From Mageeibacillus sp. UBA1243 (GTDB lineage Bacteria; Bacillota; Clostridia; UBA1212), in contig DBWH01000057.1 of assembly GCA_002308595.1 (NCBI GenBank), forward strand, positions 1,240 through 22,948: DNA of 21,709 bases, given 5' to 3'. Below are positions 14,523-21,709 of this stretch, piece by piece. The translations under genes were made by a program, and so were the position numbers. Under the pieces are notes generated by a model, which saw nothing but the letters and a program-made list of their open reading frames with translations, ran no database searches and had not been told where the DNA came from. Each line of letters begins with the position of its first letter. The stretch's first letter is position 1.

Positions 14523-15110
14523 ATGGTTAGGGTCATCGCGGGGACGTGCCGCGGACGCAAACTGAAGACGCTTGACAGCGATGCGACAAAGCCGACGCTC
14601 GACAGAGTGAAAGAGGCGATGTTCAGCATGATCATGGAGGAAATCCCCGGAGCGACAGTTTTCGACATGTTTTCCGGAAACGGGAGCCTCGGGATAGAGG
14701 CCTTGAGCAGGGGAGCGAAGCACTGCATGTTCTGCGACATATCGGCTGACTGCGTGAAAATCATAAGGGAGAATATCGCGGCGCTTGACCTTGGCGGCAT
14801 GTCGGAGGTCGTAAAAGGCGACTACAAGGAAGCCGTGCAGGCAATGATCAGAAAGGATATGCGCGCGGAGCTGCTGCTTCTGGACCCGCCCTACAGGAAG
14901 GGCTACATCGAGAAGGCGCTGACGGCGAAGGGCATTGACAGGATCTGCCGGAGCGGCAGTGAGGACATTTTCCCGCCGAAAAAGACGGTTGCGGTGTGCG
15001 AGCACGCAAAAGAAGAGGACCTTCCGGACGTGATCGGCGGATTTGAGAAAATTAAAACGAGAAGCTACGGCACGGTTGCCGTGACGCTCTACGAGTACCG
15101 CGGGGAGTAA
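14523..15110 (+). CDS. rsmD: 16S rRNA (guanine(966)-N(2))-methyltransferase RsmD
   Basis: A 195-residue class I SAM-dependent methyltransferase. The N-terminus [14 protein letters not shown] and the [16 protein letters not shown] segment (22-37) are diagnostic of RsmD. Motif I is [16 protein letters not shown] (46-61), and the catalytic DPPY motif is at 121-124, where many relatives have NPPY or DPPF. It methylates N2 of G966 (E. coli numbering) in 16S rRNA of the 30S subunit. It starts nine bases after the peptidase stop and ends four bases before coaD. The rsmD-coaD pairing is widely conserved and supports both calls. Confidence 0.95.
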   Translation: MVRVIAGTCRGRKLKTLDSDATKPTLDRVKEAMFSMIMEEIPGATVFDMFSGNGSLGIEALSRGAKHCMFCDISADCVKIIRENIAALDLGGMSEVVKGDYKEAVQAMIRKDMRAELLLLDPPYRKGYIEKALTAKGIDRICRSGSEDIFPPKKTVAVCEHAKEEDLPDVIGGFEKIKTRSYGTVAVTLYEYRGE

Positions 15111-15114
15111 AAAT

Positions 15115-15618
15115 TTGCCTATGGAGACGAAAAAAAAGAGAATCGGAATATATCCCGGAAGCTTTGACCCGTTGACGAACGGACATTTGGATATTATAAT
15201 TAGGGCATCCAGATTGTTCGACTCGCTTATCGTTGGCGTTTTGCGGAATGATGCAAAAAAGACGCTGTTTTCGATGGAAGAGCGGGTCGCTCTCATCAGG
15301 AAGTGCACGGAAGATATCCCGAATGTGAGCGTCGAAATGTTTGAAGGTCTGCTCGTGGATTTCGTGCATGAAAAGAAGGCCGACGCGATAGTGAGAGGTC
15401 TTCGGGCCGTATCCGATTATGAGTACGAGCTGCAGATGGCAATGCTCAACAAACACATGAGCCCCGACGTCGAAACGATATTCCTCATGACCGATATCAA
15501 TAACTCGTACCTGAGTTCAAGTGTGGTTAAGGACGTTGCGATGCACGGCGGAAATATTAGAGGACTCGTGCCTGAGACAGTCATTGATGACATCTACAGG
15601 AAAGTGAAAGCGAAATGA
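15115..15618 (+). CDS. coaD: Phosphopantetheine adenylyltransferase CoaD
   Basis: A 167-residue nucleotidyltransferase that makes dephospho-CoA from 4'-phosphopantetheine and ATP, the penultimate step of CoA synthesis. It contains the [12 protein letters not shown] motif with the TxGH-type ATP site (about 13-24), [16 protein letters not shown] for phosphopantetheine/ATP binding, and [11 protein letters not shown] near the C-terminus. TTG 15115 is the likely start, because GGGGAG (15102-15107) lies seven bases upstream; ATG 15121 would be 13 bases away. It adjoins rsmD and is surely co-transcribed. Confidence 0.96.
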   Translation: MPMETKKKRIGIYPGSFDPLTNGHLDIIIRASRLFDSLIVGVLRNDAKKTLFSMEERVALIRKCTEDIPNVSVEMFEGLLVDFVHEKKADAIVRGLRAVSDYEYELQMAMLNKHMSPDVETIFLMTDINNSYLSSSVVKDVAMHGGNIRGLVPETVIDDIYRKVKAK

Positions 15619-15689
15619 AAAAGAACGCCCAAGGTGTTCGATGAGGAGTGCCCGGTTTGGGCAAGACCATACAAACGGAGGAAAAAGAA

Positions 15690-16487
15690 ATGGCAGAGTA
15701 TTATGAAGACGACAGACCGGCAGGCGGAGATTCCGGAAGTTTTTCAGTTGGTGCAGAGAAGAAAAAACTTGCCGAATACAAAGCTACGCTCGAAGAATTG
15801 ACCGAGATCGTTAATTCGATGAAAGAGGGCGGCTTTACCCGCAAAAAAGGTACGATAGAGGATCCCGCAAGACTGAGAGAACTTGTCAGCTCACTCAACG
15901 ACAATCTCCCCGAGGCGGTCGACAGGGCTCACAACGTGCTCGACAATGCCATGACCATTGTTAACAGCGCAAACAAGATGAAGAAGAGCCTTGACGAGCA
16001 GTCTGCAAAGCTTGACGCGGACATCCAGAAGCGCAAGGAAGACTGCGACAGAACATGCTCGGACGCCATCGAAGCCGCCAATGCACAGGGCAAAAAAGAA
16101 GCCGACAGGATTGTTACGGAAGCCGAAGATCAGGCCGCTGTAATCGTTGAGACCGCAAAGAAGAGAGCCGCAGCGCTCGTTGAAGAGCACGCGATCACAG
16201 CCCAGGCAAAGGAAGAGGCTGCCCTCTACATGAAGACCGTCAAGGACGACGCAGACAACTACTCCGCCAACGTTCGCGCAGACGCAGATGCATACGCAGA
16301 CGCGGTTCGCAAGAAGGTTGAGAACGACCAGGAGAAGGCTTACCAGAAGCTGAGAGAAGTTGTCAATACGAACCTCCAGATGATCGAGACCGTTTACACG
16401 AAGATGGAGAACGACATCAAGGCAAGCTACAAGACGGTCAGCTCAGACCACTCAATGTTCCTTGAAAAATACGCAAACAAAAAATAA
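15690..16487 (+). CDS. Long coiled-coil protein of unknown function
   Basis: A 265-residue protein without a signal peptide or membrane helix. The start at ATG 15690 is set by CGGAGG (15676-15681), eight bases upstream. After an acidic, glycine-rich N-terminus (about 1-25), most of the protein is heptad-like alpha helix rich in Ala, Glu, Lys and Asp. It includes ATPase-stalk-like runs such as EADRIVTEAEDQAAVIVETA and a DADNYSANVRADADAYADAV segment. Architecture resembles DivIVA- or F0F1-b-subunit-like scaffolds, but I see no DivIVA N-terminal membrane-binding motif. The gene lies 72 bases after coaD. A role in cell shape or division is a guess from the coiled coil alone. Confidence 0.75.
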   Translation: MAEYYEDDRPAGGDSGSFSVGAEKKKLAEYKATLEELTEIVNSMKEGGFTRKKGTIEDPARLRELVSSLNDNLPEAVDRAHNVLDNAMTIVNSANKMKKSLDEQSAKLDADIQKRKEDCDRTCSDAIEAANAQGKKEADRIVTEAEDQAAVIVETAKKRAAALVEEHAITAQAKEEAALYMKTVKDDADNYSANVRADADAYADAVRKKVENDQEKAYQKLREVVNTNLQMIETVYTKMENDIKASYKTVSSDHSMFLEKYANKK

Positions 16488-16515
16488 TGCGCACGTTCGT
16501 CTGATTTAGCGATGT

Positions 16516-16562
16516 ACAGGGAAGCAATACGCCGGAAAAACGCGGTTGCTTCCTTGTGTTTC
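16516..16562 (+). terminator. Hairpin terminator after the coiled-coil gene
   Basis: ACAGGGAAGCAA (16516-16527) pairs with TTGCTTCCTTGT (16546-16557), twelve pairs with one G-U, followed by a short GTTTCTC tail. The T-run is modest, so efficiency is uncertain. Confidence 0.6.
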
Positions 16563-16618
16563 TCAAAGAAGACTTTATTTTCCGGAAATATTATAAACTT
16601 CGTTTAAAGAAGAAACGG

Positions 16619-16624
16619 TATAAT
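16619..16624 (+). promoter_or_regulatory. Probable -10 box upstream of rsmE
   Basis: Consensus TATAAT, with no good -35 at 16-18 bases upstream (AACTTC is closest). An imperfect dyad CTTC...GAAG (about 16598-16612) overlaps the -35 position and could be an activator or repressor site. AGGGA at 16633-16637 is the ribosome site for ATG 16645. Confidence 0.45.
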
Positions 16625-16644
16625 TATTCAGCAGGGATCGCACT

Positions 16645-17382
16645 ATGAGGTTTTTTGTCCCGGACACCAATATCGACAGGGAAGCCGCCAAGGCCTTCAT
16701 CACAGGTTCCGACGTGAGCCACTTAAGGACCGTCCTCAGAGCCGAAATCGGCGACAGCCTGACGCTCTGCGACACGGCCGGAACAGTCTATTCCTGCACA
16801 ATAACAGAGATTTCGAAGGACCGCATCACGTGCGGCATTGGCGGCAGCGAGGACTGCCCGTCCGAACCGCGCGTGCCTGTGATACTCCTGCAGGGCGTGC
16901 CGAAGGGCGAGAAAATGGAGTTCATAATCCAGAAGTGCGTCGAACTCGGCATAAACGGTATCATCCCCGTCGTCACGGAGCGCACGGTTGTGAAGTTTGA
17001 AACAAAGCAGGACGCCGCGAAAAAGGTTGCCAGGTGGCAGAAGATAGCTGCCGAGGCGTCGAAACAGTCGGGCCGGGGGATAGTTCCTTTCATTGGCGAT
17101 GTCGTGAAGTTCAGGGACGCGTTCAGGGACATTGGCGGCGGCCTGAAGATAATCCCCTACGAGAACGAGCACGAAACGACACTCAAAAGTCTGCTGAAGG
17201 AAGGTCTGCCGGCAGATAAAATTTACGTATTTATAGGGCCGGAGGGCGGCTTTTCGATGCAGGAGATTGAAACTGCCGAAGAGGAAGGATTTGCGCCCGT
17301 CACGCTCGGAAACAGAATACTCAGGACAGAGACCGCGGGCATGGCTGCGCTTGCGGCGATAAGATATGAGATTGGTGATTGA
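16645..17382 (+). CDS. rsmE: 16S rRNA (uracil(1498)-N(3))-methyltransferase RsmE
   Basis: A 245-residue SPOUT-class methyltransferase that modifies U1498 of 16S rRNA in the 30S subunit. It has the N-terminal PUA-like domain with the DVSHLRTVLR motif (about 23-32). The trefoil-knot domain has all three expected motifs: AEASKQSGR (136-144), IGPEGGFS (197-204) and LGNRILRTETA (221-231). In Bacillota it is often next to prmA or dnaJ; here it leads two envelope genes and its neighbours are unrelated. The next gene begins within 52 bases, so co-transcription is likely. Confidence 0.95.
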   Translation: MRFFVPDTNIDREAAKAFITGSDVSHLRTVLRAEIGDSLTLCDTAGTVYSCTITEISKDRITCGIGGSEDCPSEPRVPVILLQGVPKGEKMEFIIQKCVELGINGIIPVVTERTVVKFETKQDAAKKVARWQKIAAEASKQSGRGIVPFIGDVVKFRDAFRDIGGGLKIIPYENEHETTLKSLLKEGLPADKIYVFIGPEGGFSMQEIETAEEEGFAPVTLGNRILRTETAGMAALAAIRYEIGD

Positions 17383-17433
17383 TAACGGCGAATGATATTG
17401 CCGGTTTTGAAAAAAACGGAAGTTTGTGAAGAC

Positions 17434-18561
17434 ATGAAGAAGGAAAAAAACACGGAAGAAAATAAAACGTCGCGGGGTAAGCGCGCGGCACTTATGGCAG
17501 GAAAGGTTCTGGTCCGCATTTTCGCGGTGGTGATCTCTGTTGTGATTGCCGTCATGATGGTGCTTATCTCGGCCATTTACATCATCTCCAAGAGCGATAC
17601 TAAAGTCGTCAAGGATCTTTTTGTGACGACAATGATAGACACCGGGGCACTTGACTTCTGCGCAAGAATGTTCATATCCGATGAAGAAGTGAACAATATC
17701 CTTGCCAGAAACGAAATAATTGTTCCTGAGGGCGTCACGGACACAAGCAAGATTGTCGTGGGTGTTGAGGAAGAGGATCCCGAGCGCAAAAAGAAGAAAG
17801 AAGAGGAAGACAAGGAGCGCGGCATCGTTTACGACGAGGACGGCGTCTGCCTGATGGACATCAAGGGCAGAACCTACGTGGGCAAGGCGCTCATCATCAA
17901 AGACCCCTCAAGGGTCAAAGTCGCAGGCCTTGAAAAGTACGGCGACGGAATAGTCGGTAAAACAACCGAACAGATGGCGAAAGACGCCAATGCACTTGCC
18001 GCGGTGAACGCAGGCGGCTATAGCGAGAGAAGCGACTACAGGACGGGCGGCATACCCGAAGGGCGCAACGAAAGCGGCTTTGTCATTATCAACGGAAAGC
18101 TCCTGTGGGGCAATAAAAACACCGAATACGAGGTCATAGGCTTTGACAGCAACAACATCCTGCACGTTGACAAAATGACAGGCGCCAAGGCATTAGAGCT
18201 CGGAATTCGCGACGCCGTGAACTGGGGACCGATTCTTGTCAAGAACGGCGAGCCCTGCGTCGTGCCGACAACGGGTACAAACGTCGGTTTCCACCCCAGG
18301 ACGGCAATAGGCCAGCGCGAAGACGGCTCAGTCATACTGCTTGTCATTGACGGCAGACAGTCGCACAGCCTCGGCGCGTCATACACCGACCTGATCGAAG
18401 TGTTTATGCGCCTCGGCGCCGTAAACGCGGCAAACCTTGACGGCGGCATGTCGTCATACATGTACTACAAGGGCGACGTGATCACAAGCCCGTACATGCT
18501 CTACTTCAACGGAAAACGTACTATTGCGACAAGCATCATTGTTACGAAGCTTGACGAGTGA
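17434..18561 (+). CDS. Membrane-anchored phosphodiester glycosidase (NAGPA domain) protein
   Basis: A 375-residue protein. A lysine-rich cytoplasmic start is followed by one membrane helix (about 25-50), placing the rest outside the cell. A charged linker (EEEDPERKKKKEEEDKE) precedes the NAGPA domain (PF09992), seen in ALAAVNAGGY, WGPILVKNG, PRTAIGQREDGSVILLVIDG and NAANLDGGMSS. The family includes the human uncovering enzyme that removes GlcNAc from a phosphodiester; bacterial members are thought to act on cell-wall glycan phosphodiesters such as teichoic-acid linkages. The start is uncertain: ATG 17434 has GGAAG about 11 bases upstream, while ATG 17392, nine bases after rsmE, would add 14 residues. 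The stop overlaps a possible GTG start of the following gene. Confidence 0.88.
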   Translation: MKKEKNTEENKTSRGKRAALMAGKVLVRIFAVVISVVIAVMMVLISAIYIISKSDTKVVKDLFVTTMIDTGALDFCARMFISDEEVNNILARNEIIVPEGVTDTSKIVVGVEEEDPERKKKKEEEDKERGIVYDEDGVCLMDIKGRTYVGKALIIKDPSRVKVAGLEKYGDGIVGKTTEQMAKDANALAAVNAGGYSERSDYRTGGIPEGRNESGFVIINGKLLWGNKNTEYEVIGFDSNNILHVDKMTGAKALELGIRDAVNWGPILVKNGEPCVVPTTGTNVGFHPRTAIGQREDGSVILLVIDGRQSHSLGASYTDLIEVFMRLGAVNAANLDGGMSSYMYYKGDVITSPYMLYFNGKRTIATSIIVTKLDE

Positions 18562-18584
18562 AACTGTTAGACATAAGAGGCAAA

Positions 18585-20063
18585 ATGGCAGCATTGAAAA
18601 ACGACGAAACAGTGAAAACTGAAAATATCGAAAAGAAAGAGAAACCCGGCAAGGCGGGCAAGACCAAAAAGAAGGGCAGCCTGTTCTGGAAGATTTTTGC
18701 GGTGTGGCTTGTGGTGCTCGCGGCGGTTTGCATTGGCGTGCTCATCTACGGTTACAACGTGATGATGGACTACGACAACTCGCAGAAGTTCCCGTACGAG
18801 GAGACGGTCAGAATTGCGTCGCTCATTGAGAGCGGGAACTATGACATGCTCTACGACCGCGAGAACCTGCCGAATTCGATGACGCTGGAGCGGGAGGAGT
18901 ACGAAAGACGCATAAAAGAGGCGATTGAAAAGAACGGAGGCTGCGACGTGATGAGGGCTTTCTCACCGGACGCGGTCGAAAATCCGACCTTCCTGATAAG
19001 CGCGGGCGACAGAAAAATCGCCACCGTGGTTTATGAAAAGGTGAGCGAGAAGACAAAGTTCGGGTTTGACGTCTACAGGTACCTGTCGCTCACACCGTTT
19101 TACGAGGGCTCGTATGCGGTTGAACTCCTTGTCCCTGAGGACTGCGATTTTGTGCTCAACGGGGATGTCGTTGGCGATAATTTCAGAGTCGGTGAGCCGG
19201 TCGTTACAGCGGCTGCAGAAGACGATTTTGAAAAGAGCGGGGAGCAGAAGGCCTACTATTACCGCGTTGACGGATTGATGGTAGAGCCCGAGTTTAAAAT
19301 CGTTTACCGCGACACGGGAAGAGACGCGGACATGATCTGGGACGGAAAGCTTGAGGTCTGGACGACCAGAAAGTATGACGTTGCCGCTGTCGCGCCTTCA
19401 AATTACAGAGTTTTCGTGAACGGAAGCGAAATCTCCTCCGGTGAAAGATTTGTTACGAAAAAAAGCGGAACTATCGACGAGGTCAGCGACGTTAAGCAGT
19501 ATCTCGACACGGACGTGTGCATGGTATCCTACCACGTTTCAGGCCTTCGCTACAAAAACGAAATCGATGTGGTTTACGAGGACTTTGACGGCAGGCGCTT
19601 CACCCCCGAGTTTGACGAATACGAGGAAGAATATGTTGCCTATGCCGGAATCACGCCGGAACATCTCGAAAAATACGGGATCAATTTTGAGTTCCTCTTC
19701 AAGAGGGCTCTCAGCTACGCGAAATTCGTCAACGATGACGACAATGAGAACTTCGACAAAACGGAAATCAAAAAATACTGTCTGCCGGACTCTCGCGCTT
19801 ATGTGAATTTCCAGAGCCTCTGGATTACGTTCACCTCGCACAACAGCTTCTGGACGGAAAACGAAAAGCTTGCGGACATCACCTTCTACCACGAGGATTT
19901 CTTCGTCGCCACAGTCGAATTTGACTACTGGATCAAGGGCTTCAACCACCAGACCGACAACACCAAGGTCCTCGAAAACTCCATAACGTTCTGGTATGTC
20001 AGAATTGACGGCACGTGGTACATAGTTGACTTTGCCCTGAACAAAACCGAAGACGCCAAGTAA
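18585..20063 (+). CDS. Membrane-anchored extracytoplasmic protein of unknown function
   Basis: A 492-residue protein with a lysine-rich N-terminus and one membrane helix at about 33-56 (FWKIFAVWLVVLAAVCIGVL), so most of it should face outside. Segments DFVLNGDVVGDN and RVFVNGSEIS look like repeated small beta domains. A C-terminal region (about 360-490) with many aromatics and FWYVRIDGTWYIVDF resembles the NTF2-like/conjugation-type folds found in other Bacillota envelope proteins, but I make no firm assignment. ATG 18585, just after AAGAGG, is preferred; an in-frame GTG at 18558 overlaps the previous stop. Tight linkage to the NAGPA gene suggests a joint wall-related role. A terminator follows. 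Confidence 0.78.
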   Translation: MAALKNDETVKTENIEKKEKPGKAGKTKKKGSLFWKIFAVWLVVLAAVCIGVLIYGYNVMMDYDNSQKFPYEETVRIASLIESGNYDMLYDRENLPNSMTLEREEYERRIKEAIEKNGGCDVMRAFSPDAVENPTFLISAGDRKIATVVYEKVSEKTKFGFDVYRYLSLTPFYEGSYAVELLVPEDCDFVLNGDVVGDNFRVGEPVVTAAAEDDFEKSGEQKAYYYRVDGLMVEPEFKIVYRDTGRDADMIWDGKLEVWTTRKYDVAAVAPSNYRVFVNGSEISSGERFVTKKSGTIDEVSDVKQYLDTDVCMVSYHVSGLRYKNEIDVVYEDFDGRRFTPEFDEYEEEYVAYAGITPEHLEKYGINFEFLFKRALSYAKFVNDDDNENFDKTEIKKYCLPDSRAYVNFQSLWITFTSHNSFWTENEKLADITFYHEDFFVATVEFDYWIKGFNHQTDNTKVLENSITFWYVRIDGTWYIVDFALNKTEDAK

Positions 20064-20098
20064 TCCGACAGATTCAAGCATCCACCTGAAAGCACACA

Positions 20099-20152
20099 AA
20101 ACTGCCGCTTCCGCAGTGCCTCGAAGGCATCACGGAAGCGGCAGTTTCTTTC
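20099..20152. terminator. Strong bidirectional terminator between convergent genes
   Basis: AAACTGCCGCTTCCG (20099-20113) and CGGAAGCGGCAGTTT (20133-20147) form a perfect 15-base stem; the loop can add a TGCCT/AGGCA inner stem (20117-20129). A-rich and T-rich ends on either side allow it to work on both strands, for the + strand envelope gene and the - strand phosphatase. Confidence 0.9.
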
Positions 20153-20168
20153 TATTTATCCGGAAAAA

Positions 20169-20888
20169 CTAAATGTTGATAGCGTTCTGGTACTTGGTCG
20201 GCAGCCCCTCTTTATACAGATGGCTGTCGTTTGAGTGCTGGAGCGTTTTCGGTATGACGAGCCCCTCGCTGTTTAACGAGAACTCGACAACGGTCATGCC
20301 GCTGTGGCCTATGTCAAAATGGCTCGCATAGAGCGGATAAGGAATGTCCAGCAGCATACTCAAAAAAGCTATGCCGAAGCCCTGATGACAGAACAGGGCG
20401 ACCCGCTTGTCGTTGTGGTTGACAGGCGTGTAAATGCCATTGGCGGGGTCGTGTTTGTACCCCAGACTCAAAAGGAAATCGTCAACACTCTTCTGTATGA
20501 CCTCAACGCCTTCCTTGAATTTGCGGTCCTCAAACAGCGGCGAGCTTGCCCAGTCCCGCCCAAGGGCCAAAACCTCAGGCCTGTTAAAAAGCCTGTTGTA
20601 CTTGGCGGTGAAAAAAGCCCAGGTGACATTGACCTCATCGTATGGAACCGTAAAATATCGCCAAGCAACGTCCTCCATTGCCCAGTCGCACATCACGGGT
20701 TCAATTCCGAGTGCTTCTGCGGTCGGTTTTGCGGTGAGATATGCGCGCGGCAGACTTGAAGTATATATCTCGTCAAGCCCGAAAACGGAAAGCCTTTTTG
20801 CAAGCGCATCAGCCTGCTTAAAGCCCTGGGGCGTCAAAGTGTTGTTCGGATAGTCGGGATCACCGTGACGAATTACGTATAGAAGCAT
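20169..20888 (-). CDS. Histidine phosphatase (phosphoglycerate-mutase-like) family protein
   Basis: A 239-residue protein, the only clear - strand gene. It has the RHG catalytic motif (7-9, H8 being the residue that is phosphorylated), the SSLPRAYLTA motif with R48, an acidic E72 and the second histidine in LFCHQG (H168), all in the order of the branch 1 histidine phosphatases. These act on small phosphorylated metabolites, sugar phosphates or phosphoproteins, and no substrate can be named. It has a good AGGAG ribosome site (about 20894-20898) and its own promoter at 20934-20962. It lacks the extra cofactor-dependent mutase features, so a phosphatase is more likely than a glycolytic mutase. 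Confidence 0.92.
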   Translation of the reverse strand: MLLYVIRHGDPDYPNNTLTPQGFKQADALAKRLSVFGLDEIYTSSLPRAYLTAKPTAEALGIEPVMCDWAMEDVAWRYFTVPYDEVNVTWAFFTAKYNRLFNRPEVLALGRDWASSPLFEDRKFKEGVEVIQKSVDDFLLSLGYKHDPANGIYTPVNHNDKRVALFCHQGFGIAFLSMLLDIPYPLYASHFDIGHSGMTVVEFSLNSEGLVIPKTLQHSNDSHLYKEGLPTKYQNAINI

Positions 20889-20933
20889 AAAGTTCTCCTG
20901 AAAATATTGATGTAGTGGTTTACCGCCAATGCG

Positions 20934-20962
20934 ATTATACCATACTATCCCAAACTCGGCAA
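20934..20962 (-). promoter_or_regulatory. Promoter of the histidine phosphatase gene
   Basis: Read on the - strand: TTGCCG (20962-20957), a 17-base spacer and TATAAT (20939-20934). CATTGGCG (20931-20924) starts two bases after the -10 box and covers the expected transcription start. Confidence 0.75.
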
Positions 20963-21042
20963 TTGATTAAAGGACTGTTGATCCTCTTTGTTTTTATGGT
21001 TGTTTTTATGGAGATTGGACTGCGTTGAAGAATTGACACTGA

Positions 21043-21267
21043 GTGTATAATGGTCGTATGGGTACAAAAGGAACGAGAACGGAAAAATGGCTGGCAACAA
21101 CAGTGGAGTTCTTTTTCGGAAAGGAGTATGATACAATAAATGCGGTAGAAAACGATTTGTTCTATTACATCGAGATCTTCTACAACAGGAAGCGGCTGCA
21201 CAGCAGTCTGGGGTACATGAGCCCGGTTGCTTTCAGAATAAAAGAAATGGGGCTCAAGGCAGGTTAA
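21043..21267 (+). pseudogene. Remnant of an IS3-family transposase (C-terminal part)
   Basis: A 74-codon open frame (GTG 21043; ATG 21058) ends in a segment typical of IS3-group transposases: [20 protein letters not shown] followed by PVAF, which contains the terminal part of the DDE integrase core (rve_3-type). The family protein is about 280 residues, so roughly 75 percent is missing, including the catalytic D residues upstream. The junction lies around EFFFGKE, where relatives read ESFFKTLK. It is a dead fragment from an internal deletion or recombination and marks a past insertion at this boundary. Confidence 0.75.
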
Positions 21268-21289
21268 CGGAGTACACATATGGGCATAG

Positions 21290-21454
21290 GAACCCACTGC
21301 AAAAATACATACCAGTCCATATGATAAAGATCACGGTATCCTTGTGATGGTTTCCGAACCGAATAATGGAAGGAGCAAGTATATTTATGATACAGATGAA
21401 ATTCGAGAGTTTAAAAGAATAAACAACCGGAAATATGATTATTATAAACCGTAA
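21290..21454 (+). pseudogene. Possible C-terminal remnant of an unknown gene
   Basis: An open frame of 54 codons ending at TAA 21452-21454, preceded by an in-frame TAG (21287-21289) and without a plausible start. The translation looks protein-like: HGILVMVSEPNNGRSKYIYD then TDEIREFKRINNRKYDYYKP. It directly follows the transposase remnant and may be the tail of a gene that the insertion disrupted. No family recognised. Confidence 0.35.
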
Positions 21455-21482
21455 TGCTCTGTGATAAAAAAGGAGGCAAAAC

Positions 21483-21709
21483 ATGAAAACTGATAATAGA
21501 AGCAATCGGATAAAATCAAGAATGAGGTTTAGCGCCTTGGCTCTGGTAATGGTAGTTTTAGCGACTTGCCTGAGCTCCTGCAAACCAAAACTGAAGAATA
21601 TTGATCCAAAGACAGTAAGGGGAACTGTGAGTCCATTGAACTGTGCGAGCTGTGAACGTGATTTATACCTATGTGACGACACTCTGTTTGCGTATATTTC
21701 GCAGACGCT
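21483..21709 (+). CDS. Lipoprotein, 5' part only
   Basis: The frame is open from ATG 21483 to the window end (75 codons). AAGGAGG (about 21470-21476) is a strong ribosome site. A basic start (residues 1-14) is followed by a hydrophobic segment and the lipobox LSSC, with C33 as the lipidated cysteine. The following residues contain several cysteines (NCASCERDLYLC), unusual for a lipoprotein and suggesting metal binding or disulfides. The family cannot be named from the 42 mature residues seen. Confidence 0.75.
   Translation, partial: MKTDNRSNRIKSRMRFSALALVMVVLATCLSSCKPKLKNIDPKTVRGTVSPLNCASCERDLYLCDDTLFAYISQT

Larger units (their letters stand above)
2619..20931. repeat. Dispersed octamer CATTGGCG/CGCCAATG, 20 copies
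   Basis: Hand scan of both strands. CATTGGCG starts at 2619, 6133, 6742, 9247, 9653, 11701, 12739, 16836, 17091, 17130, 18731 and 20438. CGCCAATG starts at 3023, 6524, 8270, 8525, 9680, 16076, 17985 and 20924. With equal base frequencies about 0.7 copies are expected in the window. Thirteen copies extend to CATTGGCGG. In genes it is read as xxC-ATT-GGC-G (Ile-Gly), CAT-TGG-CG (His-Trp), CA-TTG-GCG (Leu-Ala) and GCC-AAT-G (Ala-Asn), so it is not a single codon-pair effect. Confidence 0.8.

Noticed and set aside
14004..15308. A 434-codon open frame on the - strand
   Set aside because: It is antisense to the M24 peptidase, rsmD and coaD, which are certain, and shows no recognisable domain.
247..20062. 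Frequent word CGCCAAGG as a second iterated motif
   Set aside because: Nearly all copies are read in one frame as Ala-Lys (GCC-AAG), so codon and amino-acid use explain it.
21033..21051. TTGACA followed by TATAAT upstream of the transposase remnant
   Set aside because: The spacer is only about seven bases, too short for a sigma70 promoter.

Overview
The window looks like a chromosomal segment of an uncultured anaerobic Bacillota (Clostridia-type) genome. This is inferred from purine-rich Shine-Dalgarno sites, sigma70-type promoters, the order rsmD-coaD, a YfhO membrane protein, a NAGPA-type phosphodiester glycosidase, and two genes of the HTH/AAA-ATPase/PD-(D/E)XK kind that are common in gut and rumen anaerobes. 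Base composition is balanced to GC-rich, except for AT-richer islands at about 3180-4440 and from about 20940 to the end. All genes are on the + strand except one histidine phosphatase near the right end.

Layout. 1-3179: tail of a SEC-C protein, a NERD-HRDC nuclease-like protein, an inositol-monophosphatase family enzyme and a GH43/32-like beta-propeller glycosidase. 3180-4468: an AT-rich island with a short ORF, a gene I do not recognise and about 320 bp without a convincing gene. 4469-6310: a two-gene operon of a TIM-barrel sugar isomerase/epimerase and a radical SAM/SPASM enzyme, closed by a terminator. 6397-8438: a nested repeat array whose last copy is a promoter -35 box, then an HTH-AAA-PD-(D/E)XK gene. 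8532-11393: yfhO-like gene and a small lysine/alanine-rich duplicated protein. 11394-13345: terminator hairpins, a helically phased TGCGC array around a strong promoter, then a second HTH (XRE)-AAA-PD-(D/E)XK gene. 13431-16487: M24 peptidase, rsmD, coaD and a coiled-coil protein. 16645-20063: rsmE, a membrane-anchored phosphodiester glycosidase and a membrane-anchored protein of unknown function. 20099-20888: a bidirectional terminator and a convergent histidine phosphatase. 20940-21709: an IS3-type transposase remnant, another gene remnant and the start of a lipoprotein gene.

Two signals stand out. First, two single-gene modules built alike (N-terminal DNA-binding HTH, P-loop ATPase, C-terminal PD-(D/E)XK nuclease) lie 3.2 kb apart. 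Each has its own unrelated repeat array woven into its promoter, which suggests autoregulated, self-contained systems. Second, the octamer CATTGGCG/CGCCAATG occurs 20 times by hand count, where under one is expected by chance. It occurs in both orientations, in all three codon frames and in three intergenic/promoter positions, so it looks like a DNA-level signal of the host genome rather than a codon effect. It is absent from the AT-rich island.
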